A stretch of 46,976 bases of DNA from Chryseobacterium sp. JM1 (GCF_000737715.1 NZ_JPRN01000023.1:1-46976); one strand, 5' to 3'. Shown: positions 17,156 through 25,344, numbered from the stretch's first letter. Numbers and translations are program-made. The notes: generated by a model from the letters alone, not told the origin.

Positions 17156-17860
17156 TTATTGAATCACGTTTCCGTTTTCATCTAATTTATCCATATGGGT
17201 TTGGTTATTTTTATCAATATAGACCCGAAGACGCACCTTTCCGTTGGTATCTCTGATAAAAAGACCTACATCTCCGGCTGCTGTTTTTCCCGCAAAGAAG
17301 CGCTCACTGGTTAATTTTCCTTCCTGTCTTAATTTGGCGTATGCTTTTTTAGAGGCTACCGGATCATTGAGACGTTTCAAAGAGTCCTCAAATTTCATCA
17401 TCTCTTCCATTGGAAAATTATCAGGTCTGTCCCAAAGCTTCAATCCGTACGTTCTGGATTTTTTATCACCAGCATCTTCCAGATACTGAAGCTGCATGAT
17501 CTGATCTGTATGTCTCTGATCAAAGGAATACACCATTCCCGATTCTTTTTCATCGGCACCGTATACCAGGCCTCCGCATTCATCACCTAATTCATTAAAG
17601 AAAATTAATCCGGCTTCTCTTTCTCTGGGCTTTAAATCCTTATTATTGAACATTCCGGGATGCTGACGTTTTTTATTACTGATCGTCATTTTCAGGGTAC
17701 CATCTTTTTCAATGATGTTGATGCGTTCCACATCTATTTCTTCAAAACGCTGACGTGATGTTTTATCTTTAAAGGCAAGAATGAAAAACAGGATACAGAC
17801 AATCGTTAATGAGACTGCATATATTTTAAGGATACGTACTTCTCTTATCAGTTTTTCCAT
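17156..17860 (-). CDS. Membrane-anchored hypothetical protein, last gene of sigma operon
   Basis: 234 aa. One N-terminal membrane segment (about residues 12-30, AVSLTIVCILFFILAF) is followed by a soluble, probably periplasmic domain with FEEIDVERINIIEKDGTLKM, the tract EAGLIFFNELGDECGGLVYG, and a C-terminal GLFIRDTNGKVRLRVYIDKN. The paired 'xxG..+hxhxh...' strands suggest a beta-rich fold. I know similar unnamed proteins in Flavobacteriia but no assigned function. It starts 14 bp after the DUF4252 gene and precedes the operon terminator. Confidence 0.65.
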   Translation of the reverse strand: MEKLIREVRILKIYAVSLTIVCILFFILAFKDKTSRQRFEEIDVERINIIEKDGTLKMTISNKKRQHPGMFNNKDLKPREREAGLIFFNELGDECGGLVYGADEKESGMVYSFDQRHTDQIMQLQYLEDAGDKKSRTYGLKLWDRPDNFPMEEMMKFEDSLKRLNDPVASKKAYAKLRQEGKLTSERFFAGKTAAGDVGLFIRDTNGKVRLRVYIDKNNQTHMDKLDENGNVIQ

Positions 17861-17874
17861 AGCAGCAGGGATTT

Positions 17875-18375
17875 TTATTTATCTGTAGCGGCATTGATCA
17901 CTTTTGAAATATCGTCTGCAGTAAAGTTCCCTCTCACATCCACAAAAACCAGTTCTTTATCTGAGTTGACGGTGATCATCATATTTTTAATGGTTTCTCC
18001 GTTCTGTTTTACTCTAACATTGACGTTTTCTCCGTCGTGTTTTATGGTAGCCCAGTCTTCAAAATCATTGTCATTCAAATACTTGGAGTAGTCGTTCAGC
18101 ATGGCTTTGCTGCCGTTATCTACCGTCATGACTCTGATCTTCGATACTTTTTTGATCAGGGCAATCACTTCTTCACTTTCGCCGTCTTCTCTTAATGCCT
18201 TCTTGATAAAAGGTTTAGCGAGAAACAACGGAACATTGAAGCTTGCAAATTTGGCTCCTTTATAATCGTACCCCGACTGTTTAAAGAAATCGATATTGGG
18301 TCTGCGAGACGCTATACATGACTGAAGCATAAGTACTGCGAAGATTCCTACAAAGACGTTTATTAAAGTTTTCAT
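17875..18375 (-). CDS. DUF4252 lipoprotein
   Basis: 166 aa. A lipobox (VLMLQSC, Cys20) marks it as a lipoprotein. The rest matches DUF4252: GAKFASFNVPLFLAKPFIKK, then a DGESEEVIALIKKVSKIRVM segment, KYLNDNDFEDWATIKHDGEN and a final DDISKVINAA helix. DUF4252 proteins are typical members of Bacteroidota ECF sigma factor operons; biochemical function is unknown. It shares its C-terminal layout with the N-terminal part of the neighbouring 428-aa protein. Confidence 0.85.
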   Translation of the reverse strand: MKTLINVFVGIFAVLMLQSCIASRRPNIDFFKQSGYDYKGAKFASFNVPLFLAKPFIKKALREDGESEEVIALIKKVSKIRVMTVDNGSKAMLNDYSKYLNDNDFEDWATIKHDGENVNVRVKQNGETIKNMMITVNSDKELVFVDVRGNFTADDISKVINAATDK

Positions 18376-18387
18376 GGCCGTTATTTT

Positions 18388-19674
18388 TTAGTCGATAGGT
18401 TTCAGAGTACCTCCCGATGTTTTGCTGATGTTAGCTTCTATTTCAGGTCTTCCTTTGTATTTTACCAATCCTCCTGAAGAGGCTCTTACTTTCAGTTTGC
18501 TTGAAACATTTACAGACAGGTTGGCCCCGGATGTCGCTTCTGCCTCAAGGCTGTCCAGTTTTAGTTCATCTGCTTTAACGAGCGCTCCGCTGCTGATGTC
18601 AATGATCCCTGAATTCGCTTTTCCTTCAATTGCTGCATTGGATCCGCTGGAAGCTTTTACCATAATGGTTCCCGCTGTAATTCCCGCTCTGATATTTGAA
18701 CCTGAAGAAATCCCGATATCCACTGAATTTGAAATTTTAAAATCTCCATGTACATTAGCTCCGGATGATGCATCAATCGTAAGATTATTTTCTCTTATTG
18801 AATTCACCACATTGAAGTTAGATCCTGAAGAAGCTTTGATATTATCCATTCTTGGGGAAGAAATATTAACGCTTAAGTTTCTAAATCTTAAATTCTTCGT
18901 TCCTTTATTGTCTATATATACTTTCAAAACTCCGTTTTCCACCTTCGTGATCACATACTGAAGTTTATCTGCATCGGCAATGACCTTTACACTGGTTGGA
19001 CTTTCCTGCTTGAAAACCACATTAACGCCTGTACTCACCTGAATTCCTGAAAATTCACCGACATTTCTTGCTTCCCCGTTAATATAAGAGGAATTACTTT
19101 CAGCGGTAAGGCTGCTTCTGGTAGTGGTTACCGAACTTGTTTTGGTTTTGGTTTCGCTGGAATTGATGATCTTGTTCACATCATCCATGGAAAGTTTCCC
19201 ATCCAGCATCACCAGGATATTTTCTCCTTTTCCTCCATCGATGCTTAACAGCAGGTCATCCAGGATTCCGTCTTTTGCTTCGGCGGAAAGAAATTTAATC
19301 TTCGATCCGGAGCTATTTACAGACATGATTTCGCTATAATTGAGCGTTTTTAAATAAGAAGCTACATCTTTATTTAACTGAGACAGATGGGTCTGCACCT
19401 GAATACCTTCTTTAGAATTGGCTTTCTCCGGATTTTCGGTAATAAGAATCTTTAATCCGTTAATTTTAGACAACAGCGGCTTGATCTGATCCAGCTGCGA
19501 ATCATCAATATTAAGACTGCTGAGCATGCCGAACATGGGTTTAGCAATTTTAATAGAGGTTACACCTTCCACTTCCTGATATTTTTCAAAAAGCCTGTCG
19601 AACTTGTCACCCTGCCCATACACCGTAAAGAAGTGGGAAAAGGCAAGTGCGAATATTATGAATATTTTTTTCAT
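18388..19674 (-). CDS. DUF4252-DUF2807 (GIN domain) secreted protein
   Basis: 428 aa. Signal peptide MKKIFIIFALAFSHFFTVYGQ. Residues ~20-175 are DUF4252-like (KFDRLFEKYQEVEGVTSIKI ... LDGKLSMDDVNKIINSSETK). A Ser/Thr-rich linker leads to DUF2807 (about 200-425): RNVGEFSGIQVSTGVNVVFK, then a regular ladder of 'hxASSGSNhxh' turns typical of the right-handed beta-helical GIN fold. It fuses the domain of the next gene to a surface beta-helix, suggesting that both act in the same envelope process. Located between the anti-sigma-like gene and the DUF4252 lipoprotein gene. Confidence 0.85.
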   Translation of the reverse strand: MKKIFIIFALAFSHFFTVYGQGDKFDRLFEKYQEVEGVTSIKIAKPMFGMLSSLNIDDSQLDQIKPLLSKINGLKILITENPEKANSKEGIQVQTHLSQLNKDVASYLKTLNYSEIMSVNSSGSKIKFLSAEAKDGILDDLLLSIDGGKGENILVMLDGKLSMDDVNKIINSSETKTKTSSVTTTRSSLTAESNSSYINGEARNVGEFSGIQVSTGVNVVFKQESPTSVKVIADADKLQYVITKVENGVLKVYIDNKGTKNLRFRNLSVNISSPRMDNIKASSGSNFNVVNSIRENNLTIDASSGANVHGDFKISNSVDIGISSGSNIRAGITAGTIMVKASSGSNAAIEGKANSGIIDISSGALVKADELKLDSLEAEATSGANLSVNVSSKLKVRASSGGLVKYKGRPEIEANISKTSGGTLKPID

Positions 19675-19739
19675 GAGTCAATTTTTATTTCTTTTAAAGC
19701 TGATTATTTTTGCCTGATCAGGTGCATAATCTATTTTTG

Positions 19740-20414
19740 TTAATAATCGTCGTCTACGACGGTAGGCTGTACTAACTTTTCACTAACGTTATTTGCAAAT
19801 ATCTGGAATGAATATTTAGTCACATTGATGGCTTCTTCTACATTATCGATTCTTTTACCGTTGACAATAACGTAAGAATTTTTATAGCCTGTAGAATCTT
19901 TTAAAGCCTTATTGTTTTTAAAAGAGGCATTGTTTACAAATCTCGGCCTTGTTTCTTTTTTAAGTCTTCCTCTTTTGGGCAGAATCTCATCCAGTACATC
20001 TTTTTCCGCTACCGAATTCTCCTGAAATATAGAATCCTTCTTCGCCCCGGAAATAGAATCGGTGTGGTTTACCGCTACCTGCTCCTGGTGGTCGTTATTC
20101 TCTTCTATAAATTTTGATTTCTGCTTTAAAACTTCATTTTTTACAAACTGTTCCTTTTCAATAACCCCTGTGCGGTAATCATTAAAGAAAAAACCTACAC
20201 TGAAAACAAGCACTATTCCGGCTGCCATCCAGAACCATTTCGGGAAAGAAGGTTTATTCTTCTGAAGCGGGATGATGGGAGCATCGTTTGTTTCCATACC
20301 GGGAGCTGCTTCTTCTGTTTTCTGAAGAAAGTCTTCAAAGCTCCAGTCCATTTTCTCTTCCTTTATATCCCGGAAGATTTCGTCGTATTTATTCTGAGAT
20401 TGATCTTTGTTCAT
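19740..20414 (-). CDS. Probable membrane anti-sigma factor
   Basis: 224 aa. A ~55-residue acidic cytosolic N-terminus (EIFRDIKEEKMDWSFEDFLQ), one membrane segment (WFWMAAGIVLVFSVGFFF, about 60-78) and a charged extracytoplasmic part. The gene overlaps the 3' end of the sigma factor gene by 26 bp, the usual coupling for a sigma/anti-sigma pair. No zinc-binding anti-sigma motif (HxxxCxxC) is present, so the role is inferred from context and topology. Confidence 0.65.
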   Translation of the reverse strand: MNKDQSQNKYDEIFRDIKEEKMDWSFEDFLQKTEEAAPGMETNDAPIIPLQKNKPSFPKWFWMAAGIVLVFSVGFFFNDYRTGVIEKEQFVKNEVLKQKSKFIEENNDHQEQVAVNHTDSISGAKKDSIFQENSVAEKDVLDEILPKRGRLKKETRPRFVNNASFKNNKALKDSTGYKNSYVIVNGKRIDNVEEAINVTKYSFQIFANNVSEKLVQPTVVDDDY

Positions 20415-20898
20415 AGCTCATCAGTTGTGATATTTGTTCTTTTACTTTTTGTCTCGCCCGCATCAGATTGACTCTTACTGCGTTTTCTTCCATCTCCAGC
20501 ATTTCGGAAATTTCCGAGACTTCATATTCTTCTACATCTTTCAGATGGATAACCATTTTCTGTTTTTCCGGGAGCTGGTTGATAAAACCTATGATATACT
20601 CCTTCAGATTATTGATATCCATGCTGTATAGTTCTGAGCGGTGAAGCTGCAAATCTGCAAATCCTAACTTCACATCGTGGTGTTTCAGACGGTTCAGGCA
20701 TTCGTTCCGGACGGACTTTAAAGCATAGGATTTCAAATTTCCAAATTGCCCCAGTTCCTCCCTCTTCTGCCAGAACTTCATCATCAGGTCCTGCACCACG
20801 TCCTCTGCTTCATCACTGCTCATAACAAATCTTTTCGCAAAACGATACATCTCGTCTTTGAGAATAAACACCGTATTCTTGAAAGTTTCTTGGGTCAT
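20389..20898 (-). CDS. ECF-type RNA polymerase sigma factor
   Basis: 169 aa. Region 2 is seen in FAKRFVMSSDEAEDVVQDLM and KFWQKREELGQFGNLKSYAL; region 4 in LPEKQKMVIHLKDVEEYEVS and the helix-turn-helix ISEMLEMEENAVRVNLMRAR. It heads a five-gene operon (sigma, anti-sigma-like, DUF4252-DUF2807, DUF4252 lipoprotein, membrane hypothetical) ending at the terminator at 17062. The operon content points to envelope stress or surface regulation, an inference. Confidence 0.92.
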   Translation of the reverse strand: MTQETFKNTVFILKDEMYRFAKRFVMSSDEAEDVVQDLMMKFWQKREELGQFGNLKSYALKSVRNECLNRLKHHDVKLGFADLQLHRSELYSMDINNLKEYIIGFINQLPEKQKMVIHLKDVEEYEVSEISEMLEMEENAVRVNLMRARQKVKEQISQLMSYEQRSISE

Positions 20899-21182
20899 GA
20901 GTTTTGTTTCTATTAGTAAGACAATTAAAATCTTAATTCTATTACACTACATTATAAAATAATTGCTGTTTTTTGCATTCTGTTTCCGCTTCATACTCAT
21001 AAAACCCTTCTGCAAGAGACTTTTTATGATGTTTCTAAAAATACCTATTTTTTTTCTTTTCTGGAAGATAAAATGAAAATCTTAAGTTTTCTGCTATTTT
21101 TCTCTATAATAAATTTGAAATTTCACAAAGAAATAGAAAACTCACACGCCATTTTTTTGCTTACCAAAGCTTTAGAAACGTA

Positions 21183-21345
21183 ATCATCCATGAAAATCTG
21201 TGTAATCAGTGGTTAAAAATATAATCTCCCACAGATTTCGCTGATTACGCGGATCTCTAAGATCATTTTCAAAAATATTTCACCCATTTAAAAGAATAAA
21301 AACACACGCAATCATCTGTGAAAACCTGTGTAATCCGTGGTCAAT
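21183..21345. repeat. Bacteroidota-type CTGTG-AAAATCTGTGTAATC repeat, three copies
   Basis: Copy A (21183-21215) and copy C (21310-21345) share ATCxxTGAAAAxCTGTGTAATCxGTGGT in direct orientation. Copy B (21229-21256), CCACAGATTTCGCTGATTACGCGG, is inverted. I recognise this as a widespread intergenic repeat of Flavobacteriia. A and B can pair as a hairpin. Confidence 0.75.
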
Positions 21346-21496
21346 AAATATTAGCCACAAGAGATTCAAAGTTTTTTTAACACTTTAGTTAATTGAAGTT
21401 GATCATACAACTACATAGAAGAACACATAATTTTTGCAAAAATCTAAGATTTTTATATGGACAAAGTGCCAATGTTCTCAATCGTACATTTGTGGC

Positions 21497-21524
21497 AAAA
21501 AAAAGCCTCCGGAATGGAGGCTTT
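21497..21524 (-). terminator. Intrinsic terminator after the GlmU-like gene
   Basis: AAAGCCTCC pairs perfectly with GGAGGCTTT (loop ATTCC on the minus strand), followed by a T8-like run. Confidence 0.9.
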
Positions 21525-21529
21525 CAATA

Positions 21530-22690
21530 TTAATAGGTATCAAAAATATGTTTTAAAATAGCTTTATCATTATCCGTTAATGGCACTTTTCTTCTGGCCA
21601 TAGCCCGTTCTGCCACTTCATAGGCTTTATCCAATTTAAACCTTTCATCATCCTTACATCCGCCCCATGAAAAGTTCTCCACAAGGTTAGGTGGAAAACC
21701 CGGTTTAAATATATTGGAAGCCACTCCAATTACCGTTCCTGTATTTAACTGCGTATTAATAGCTGTTTTAGAATGGTCTCCCATAATCAGACCGGCAAAC
21801 TGAAGTCCTGTATCTTCAAAAGCTTTTGTTCTGTAATTCCACAGTTTGACCTGGCTGTAATTATTTTTAAGGTTGGAAGAGTTCGTATCCGCTCCGAAAT
21901 TACACCATTCCCCAATCACAGAATTCCCTACAAATCCTTCATGCCCTTTACTTGAATAGCCGAAGATAATAATGTTATTCACTTCACCTCCTACTTTACA
22001 ATGTGGCCCTACCGTGGTAGCTCCGTAAATTTTGGAACCTAAATTAAATTTGGAATCTTCTCCCAATGATATAGGCCCGCGAAGATTACAACCTTCCATC
22101 ACCTCAGCATTTTTCCCGATATAAATCTTTCCCGTTTTCGTATTGATCGTAGAAAATTCTATCTGTGCTCCTTCTTCAATGAACAGGTCTTTTTTATCTC
22201 CTAAAAGTCCATTGGTAGAAGACAGTTCCTGAGAAGTTCTCCCTTCAGTAATCAGGTTAAAATCAAAATCAATTGCAAGGTGATTATAAGTAAACAGGTC
22301 TGACGGCTTTTTAAAGAAAGTCAGTTTCTCTTTGATATCCGTCATCTTTTCGATCTGATTCAGAGAAAAACCCTTCATATTAATTCTCGCAGCCACCAGC
22401 TCATCTTCATAAACCAAAGCTTCACCCTGCTTAAGATCTTTAATCTGCTGAATAACAGTTTCAGTCGGCAGGAAATTGGTCACAAGGAAAAGACTTTCCT
22501 TATCTTCTGGGGCTTTAAATTTATTCTGAAGATAATTTTCGGTAAAATAGGAAACTTCGGTATTTCCCAGGATTTTTTGCCATCGCTCAGAAAAAGTAAG
22601 GATTCCACATCGCATGGCGGCAACAGGACGGGTAAAGGTAAGCGGAAGAAAATCTTCCCAATACTGGGCATCTGAAAATACTAATTGCAT
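21530..22690 (-). CDS. GlmU-family sugar nucleotidyltransferase/acyltransferase-like protein
   Basis: 386 aa. The N-terminus (MQLVFSDAQYWEDFLPLTFTR) and the following PVAAMRCGILTFSERWQ are typical of the Bacteroidota 'GlmU family' proteins, an alternative group proposed to make UDP-GlcNAc. The C-terminal ~190 residues form a left-handed beta-helix (IGKNAEVMEGCNLRGPISLG, KIYGATTVGPHCKVGGEVNN, GFVGNSVIGEWCNFGADTN). Canonical GlmU is ~450 aa with a clear nucleotide-binding GTxMxS-type loop, which I do not see, so activity is uncertain. Single-gene unit; the upstream region is filled with heptamer repeats. Confidence 0.8.
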   Translation of the reverse strand: MQLVFSDAQYWEDFLPLTFTRPVAAMRCGILTFSERWQKILGNTEVSYFTENYLQNKFKAPEDKESLFLVTNFLPTETVIQQIKDLKQGEALVYEDELVAARINMKGFSLNQIEKMTDIKEKLTFFKKPSDLFTYNHLAIDFDFNLITEGRTSQELSSTNGLLGDKKDLFIEEGAQIEFSTINTKTGKIYIGKNAEVMEGCNLRGPISLGEDSKFNLGSKIYGATTVGPHCKVGGEVNNIIIFGYSSKGHEGFVGNSVIGEWCNFGADTNSSNLKNNYSQVKLWNYRTKAFEDTGLQFAGLIMGDHSKTAINTQLNTGTVIGVASNIFKPGFPPNLVENFSWGGCKDDERFKLDKAYEVAERAMARRKVPLTDNDKAILKHIFDTY

Positions 22691-22695
22691 TGTAT

Positions 22696-22730
22696 AGAAG
22701 TTAGAAGTTAGAGATTAGAAATTAGATGCT
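22696..22730. repeat. AGNNNTT heptamer repeat, five units
   Basis: AGAAGTT, AGAAGTT, AGAGATT, AGAAATT, AGATGCT with an exact 7-bp period, beginning 5 bp upstream of the GlmU-like start codon. Confidence 0.8.
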
Positions 22731-22813
22731 CGAGATGGAAGTATTCTGCTTCACAAATCATTTAAGGCATCTGACTTCTGTTCTGAACAAAAATACGAAA
22801 ATAGCGGGAATGG

Positions 22814-22904
22814 AGAAATTAGATGTTAGAGATTAGGGATTAGGGATTAGGGATTAGGGATTAGGGATTAGGGATTAGGGATTAGGGATTAGGGATTAGA
22901 AGTT
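22814..22904. repeat. AGNNNTT heptamer array with nine perfect AGGGATT units
   Basis: Thirteen units of 7 bp: AGAAATT, AGATGTT, AGAGATT, then AGGGATT nine times (22835-22897), then AGAAGTT. The core recalls telomere-like TTAGGG sequence but the period is 7 with an A. The edges are degenerate and the middle is identical, suggesting recent copy-number growth. Confidence 0.9.
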
Positions 22905-22991
22905 AGTTAATGATTCTCATAGTAAGAATATCTTTCCTTTTATTTAAAAAGAATACAATTACTTCCTATAAAGACAAGTACAAAATACACC

Positions 22992-23024
22992 CATCTAACT
23001 TCTAATCTCTAGCTTCTAACATCT
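22992..23024. repeat. Inverted copy of the AGNNNTT heptamer repeat
   Basis: The reverse complement reads AGATGTT, AGAAGCT, AGAGATT, AGAAGTT, AGATGGG, the same unit as at 22696 and 22814 in opposite orientation. The three arrays together can form long hairpins between the two genes. Confidence 0.8.
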
Positions 23025-23029
23025 ATATC

Positions 23030-23062
23030 AAAAAAAAAGTCTCCCAATATATTGGAAGACTT
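23030..23062 (-). terminator. Intrinsic terminator after rpmE2
   Basis: On the minus strand AAGTCTTCCAA pairs with TTGGGAGACTT (one G-T pair) around loop TATA, followed by T8. Confidence 0.9.
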
Positions 23063-23084
23063 CAGTATGTTTGATAACAAAAAA

Positions 23085-23336
23085 TTACTTAGCGAATTTT
23101 TTGTATTTGTTCATAAACTTATCAACTCTACCTGCAGTATCAACTAACTTCACTTTACCAGTGTAGAAAGGGTGAGAAGTTGAAGAGATTTCCATTTTGA
23201 TCAATGGGTACTCTTGTCCTTCGAATTCGATACTATCTTTTGTTTCTGCAGTAGACTTACAAAGAAACACGTCGTCGTTACTCATATCTTTGAAAACAAC
23301 AAGTCTATAATTTTCTGGGTGGATTCCTTTTTTCAT
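23085..23336 (-). CDS. rpmE2: Type B 50S ribosomal protein L31
   Basis: 83 aa. MKKGIHPENYRLVVFKDMSN and the tract SSTSHPFYTGKVKLVDTAGR are diagnostic of L31. The zinc-binding Cys pairs of type A L31 are absent, as in type B. Structural component at the ribosome's intersubunit bridge. Single-gene unit with its own promoter and terminator. Confidence 0.97.
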   Translation of the reverse strand: MKKGIHPENYRLVVFKDMSNDDVFLCKSTAETKDSIEFEGQEYPLIKMEISSTSHPFYTGKVKLVDTAGRVDKFMNKYKKFAK

Positions 23337-23406
23337 AATACAATTTTTAAAAAATTAAAGTTTGCTTTCGAAATAGTAATGGTATTTCTCTGCTAATTTT
23401 AGGCTG

Positions 23407-23437
23407 CAAAAATACAACATTTTTTTAAATATCCAAA
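23407..23437 (-). promoter_or_regulatory. Flavobacterial promoter TTTG-N19-TATTTTTG for rpmE2
   Basis: On the minus strand TTTG (23437-23434) is followed after 19 nt by TATTTTTG (23414-23407), an exact match to the TTTG-N19-TAnnTTTG consensus. The leader to the ATG at 23336 is about 65 nt. This is the best promoter in the window. Confidence 0.8.
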
Positions 23438-23485
23438 TACTCCATTCAATTTTTTTTATTGATAAGAAATTCAAAGTATTTTCGT

Positions 23486-23493
23486 TAAATTTG
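23486..23493 (+). promoter_or_regulatory. -7 box TAAATTTG for the beta-helix lipoprotein gene
   Basis: TAAATTTG matches TAnnTTTG exactly and ends 23 nt before the ATG at 23517. A TTG at 23459-23461 is the nearest -33-like element, at a spacing longer than consensus. Confidence 0.5.
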
Positions 23494-23516
23494 GAATCTA
23501 TTAAACTTTAATTTCG

Positions 23517-24926
23517 ATGAAATTCAAACTATTACTAGCTTTTTCTTTCTGGATGCTTCTTGTAGCGGTATCATGTAATAAAGACGATATTACTTTTGAT
23601 GCCCCTTCACAGCAGTTACGTTTTTCAAAGGATACGGTATTTTGTGACACCGTTTATCATCAGGTACGTTCTGAAACGTATTTGGTAAAGGTATATAATA
23701 ATGAAGACAAAGACGTTCTTATCCCAAGAATCAATCTGGAAAAAGGAAGTGCATCATTATATAGAATCAATGTAGACGGAAAACCGGGCTACGATTTTAA
23801 AGATGTTCCTTTGAGAAAGAAAGACAGTATGTATATTTTCGTTGAAATTGCACCACAAGCCACCGGACCTGAGGCTATCGCTGAAGACAAAATTCTATTC
23901 AGCAGCGGTGCAGGACAGCAGCATGTTACTTTATTCTCAGTAGTACAGGATGCGGAATTCTTCATTCAAACTCCTACCAATCCTAATCAGATCGCTACCC
24001 ATACAGTCTGGAATAAAAATAAAGCGAAGATTATTTATGGTGACCTTACCATCAATCCTAATATAACACTGGATATTCAACCCGGAACAAAAGTATATTT
24101 CCACACCAACAGTGGGATGAAAGTTTCCACTGGTGCTACTTTAAATATTAATGGAGCACTAAATGATGAAGTTATTCTCCGTGGTGACCGTAATGACTTG
24201 GATCACGATACCCTTCCTAAAAACTGGAACTCCATCCGTATGGAAGCCAATTCTAATCTTAATATGAATTTCGCGAGACTTTTCGGAGGAACCAGAGGAC
24301 TGGATATGAAACAGAATATTGCCAATATCAGCAATTCATTCATCTATAATTTTTTTGAATATGGTATTTATGCCGTTGGCTCAACAGTTACTGCTAAAAA
24401 CTTAGTCATGAATAACTGTGGCGAGTCTTGCATAGGGATCTTCAGAGGAGGAAATCACAGCTATACGCACGCTACCATTGCCAATTATTCCAAAACAATG
24501 GGAACATTCAATAGAAACGGAATTACGGCTGCCAATGAATGGAAAAATGCTGCAGGAACTACAGAACAGGGAGCTCTTCAGCGTCTTGACATCAAGAATA
24601 GTATTGTGTACTCAGACAGAGACAATTCTGTGAATTTTGAACAGACTCCGGGTCAGCAGTTTGAATTCCTGATCCAGAACTCATTAATCAAATATTCAGG
24701 CGTACCTGAAGCAGGATTTAATTTTGACACCAGTGCTAATGTCATCCAAAGCATCAAAAATCAGGAACCACAATTCCTTAACTATTTTGCGGCTAAGATG
24801 AATTTAAGAGTAAAAACAACATCTCCGGCCAGAGGAAAAGGAAACTTAACCGTAGCGGGAACCGTACCTCTTGACATTGTGAATGTATCGAGAACCACTA
24901 ACCCTACACTTGGCGCTTATCAATAA
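23517..24926 (+). CDS. Lipoprotein with right-handed beta-helix fold
   Basis: 469 aa. Lipobox in FWMLLVAVSCNKDD (Cys20). An N-terminal ~125-residue Ig-like domain (RFSKDTVFCDTVYHQVRSET ... MYIFVEIAPQATGPEAIAED) is followed by a parallel beta-helix: DLTINPNITLDIQPGTKVYF, MKVSTGATLNINGALNDEVI, then repeating 'A-x-h-x-N/G-x-x-h' rungs (FARLFGGTRGLDMKQNIANI, HATIANYSKTMG). Such proteins sit on the outer membrane; ligand or enzyme activity unknown. It overlaps the next gene by 1 bp (TAATG), so the pair is probably co-transcribed. Confidence 0.75.
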   Translation: MKFKLLLAFSFWMLLVAVSCNKDDITFDAPSQQLRFSKDTVFCDTVYHQVRSETYLVKVYNNEDKDVLIPRINLEKGSASLYRINVDGKPGYDFKDVPLRKKDSMYIFVEIAPQATGPEAIAEDKILFSSGAGQQHVTLFSVVQDAEFFIQTPTNPNQIATHTVWNKNKAKIIYGDLTINPNITLDIQPGTKVYFHTNSGMKVSTGATLNINGALNDEVILRGDRNDLDHDTLPKNWNSIRMEANSNLNMNFARLFGGTRGLDMKQNIANISNSFIYNFFEYGIYAVGSTVTAKNLVMNNCGESCIGIFRGGNHSYTHATIANYSKTMGTFNRNGITAANEWKNAAGTTEQGALQRLDIKNSIVYSDRDNSVNFEQTPGQQFEFLIQNSLIKYSGVPEAGFNFDTSANVIQSIKNQEPQFLNYFAAKMNLRVKTTSPARGKGNLTVAGTVPLDIVNVSRTTNPTLGAYQ

Positions 24927-25252
24927 TGGAAATAACACAATTGCAGCAGCAGGTAGACGAATGGATCAAAACCATCGGTGTCCGCTATTTCAATGAACTG
25001 ACCAATATGGCGATGCTCACCGAAGAGGTAGGCGAAGTAGCCAGAATCATAGCCAGACGATATGGCGAGCAGAGCGAAAAAGAAAGCGATAAAAGCAAAG
25101 ACCTCGGCGAAGAACTGGCAGATGTGCTGTTTGTAACATTATGTCTAGCCAATCAAACCGGAGTGAATCTGCAGGAAGCTTTCGATAAAAAGATGAAGAT
25201 CAAAACTGACCGTGACAAAGAACGGCATCAGAATAATGAAAAGTTAAAATAG
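24926..25252 (+). CDS. MazG-like nucleotide pyrophosphohydrolase
   Basis: 108 aa, single-domain length. The metal-binding pattern of all-alpha NTP pyrophosphatases is clear: LTEEVGEVARIIARRYGEQ followed by DLGEELADVLFVTLCLANQT, giving EEVGE and EELAD. Members hydrolyse (d)NTPs to monophosphates and PPi, often as house-cleaning enzymes. Its ATG shares a base with the stop codon of the lipoprotein gene. Confidence 0.88.
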   Translation: MEITQLQQQVDEWIKTIGVRYFNELTNMAMLTEEVGEVARIIARRYGEQSEKESDKSKDLGEELADVLFVTLCLANQTGVNLQEAFDKKMKIKTDRDKERHQNNEKLK

Positions 25253-25261
25253 AAATAGATT

Positions 25262-25331
25262 TCAGATATGAGACACCAGATATCAGACGTTAAACAATCT
25301 GATATCTGATGTCTGTCATCTGATGTCTCTA
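25262..25331. repeat. Inverted pair of CAGATAT/ATCTGAT heptamer repeats
   Basis: Left arm TCAGATA, TGAGACA, CCAGATA, TCAGACG (25262-25289); right arm ATCTGAT, ATCTGAT, GTCTGTC, ATCTGAT, GTCTCTA (25297-25331). Both have a 7-bp period and are roughly reverse complements, forming a hairpin with a short loop between the MazG-like gene and aroA. Confidence 0.8.
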
Positions 25332-25344
25332 ATTTGAAGAAACA

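Larger units (their letters stand above)
20899..21529. other. Intergenic stretch with dispersed repeats, no gene
   Basis: About 630 bp. It contains the upstream region of the sigma gene, A+T-rich filler, the 'CACAGATT...GATTAC' repeat cluster at 21183-21345 and the terminator of the GlmU-like gene at the right end. No RNA gene or conserved open frame was recognised. Confidence 0.6.

Noticed and set aside
20899..21529. Possible tRNA or small RNA gene in the long gap
   Set aside because: No cloverleaf or conserved RNA was recognised; the hairpins are explained by dispersed repeats and a terminator.
22814..22904. Telomere-like TTAGGG array suggesting a linear replicon end
   Set aside because: It is internal, short, has a 7-bp unit and belongs to a wider family of heptamer arrays.
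22696..23024. CRISPR array
   Set aside because: Units are 7 bp in tandem with no spacers, and no cas genes are in the window.
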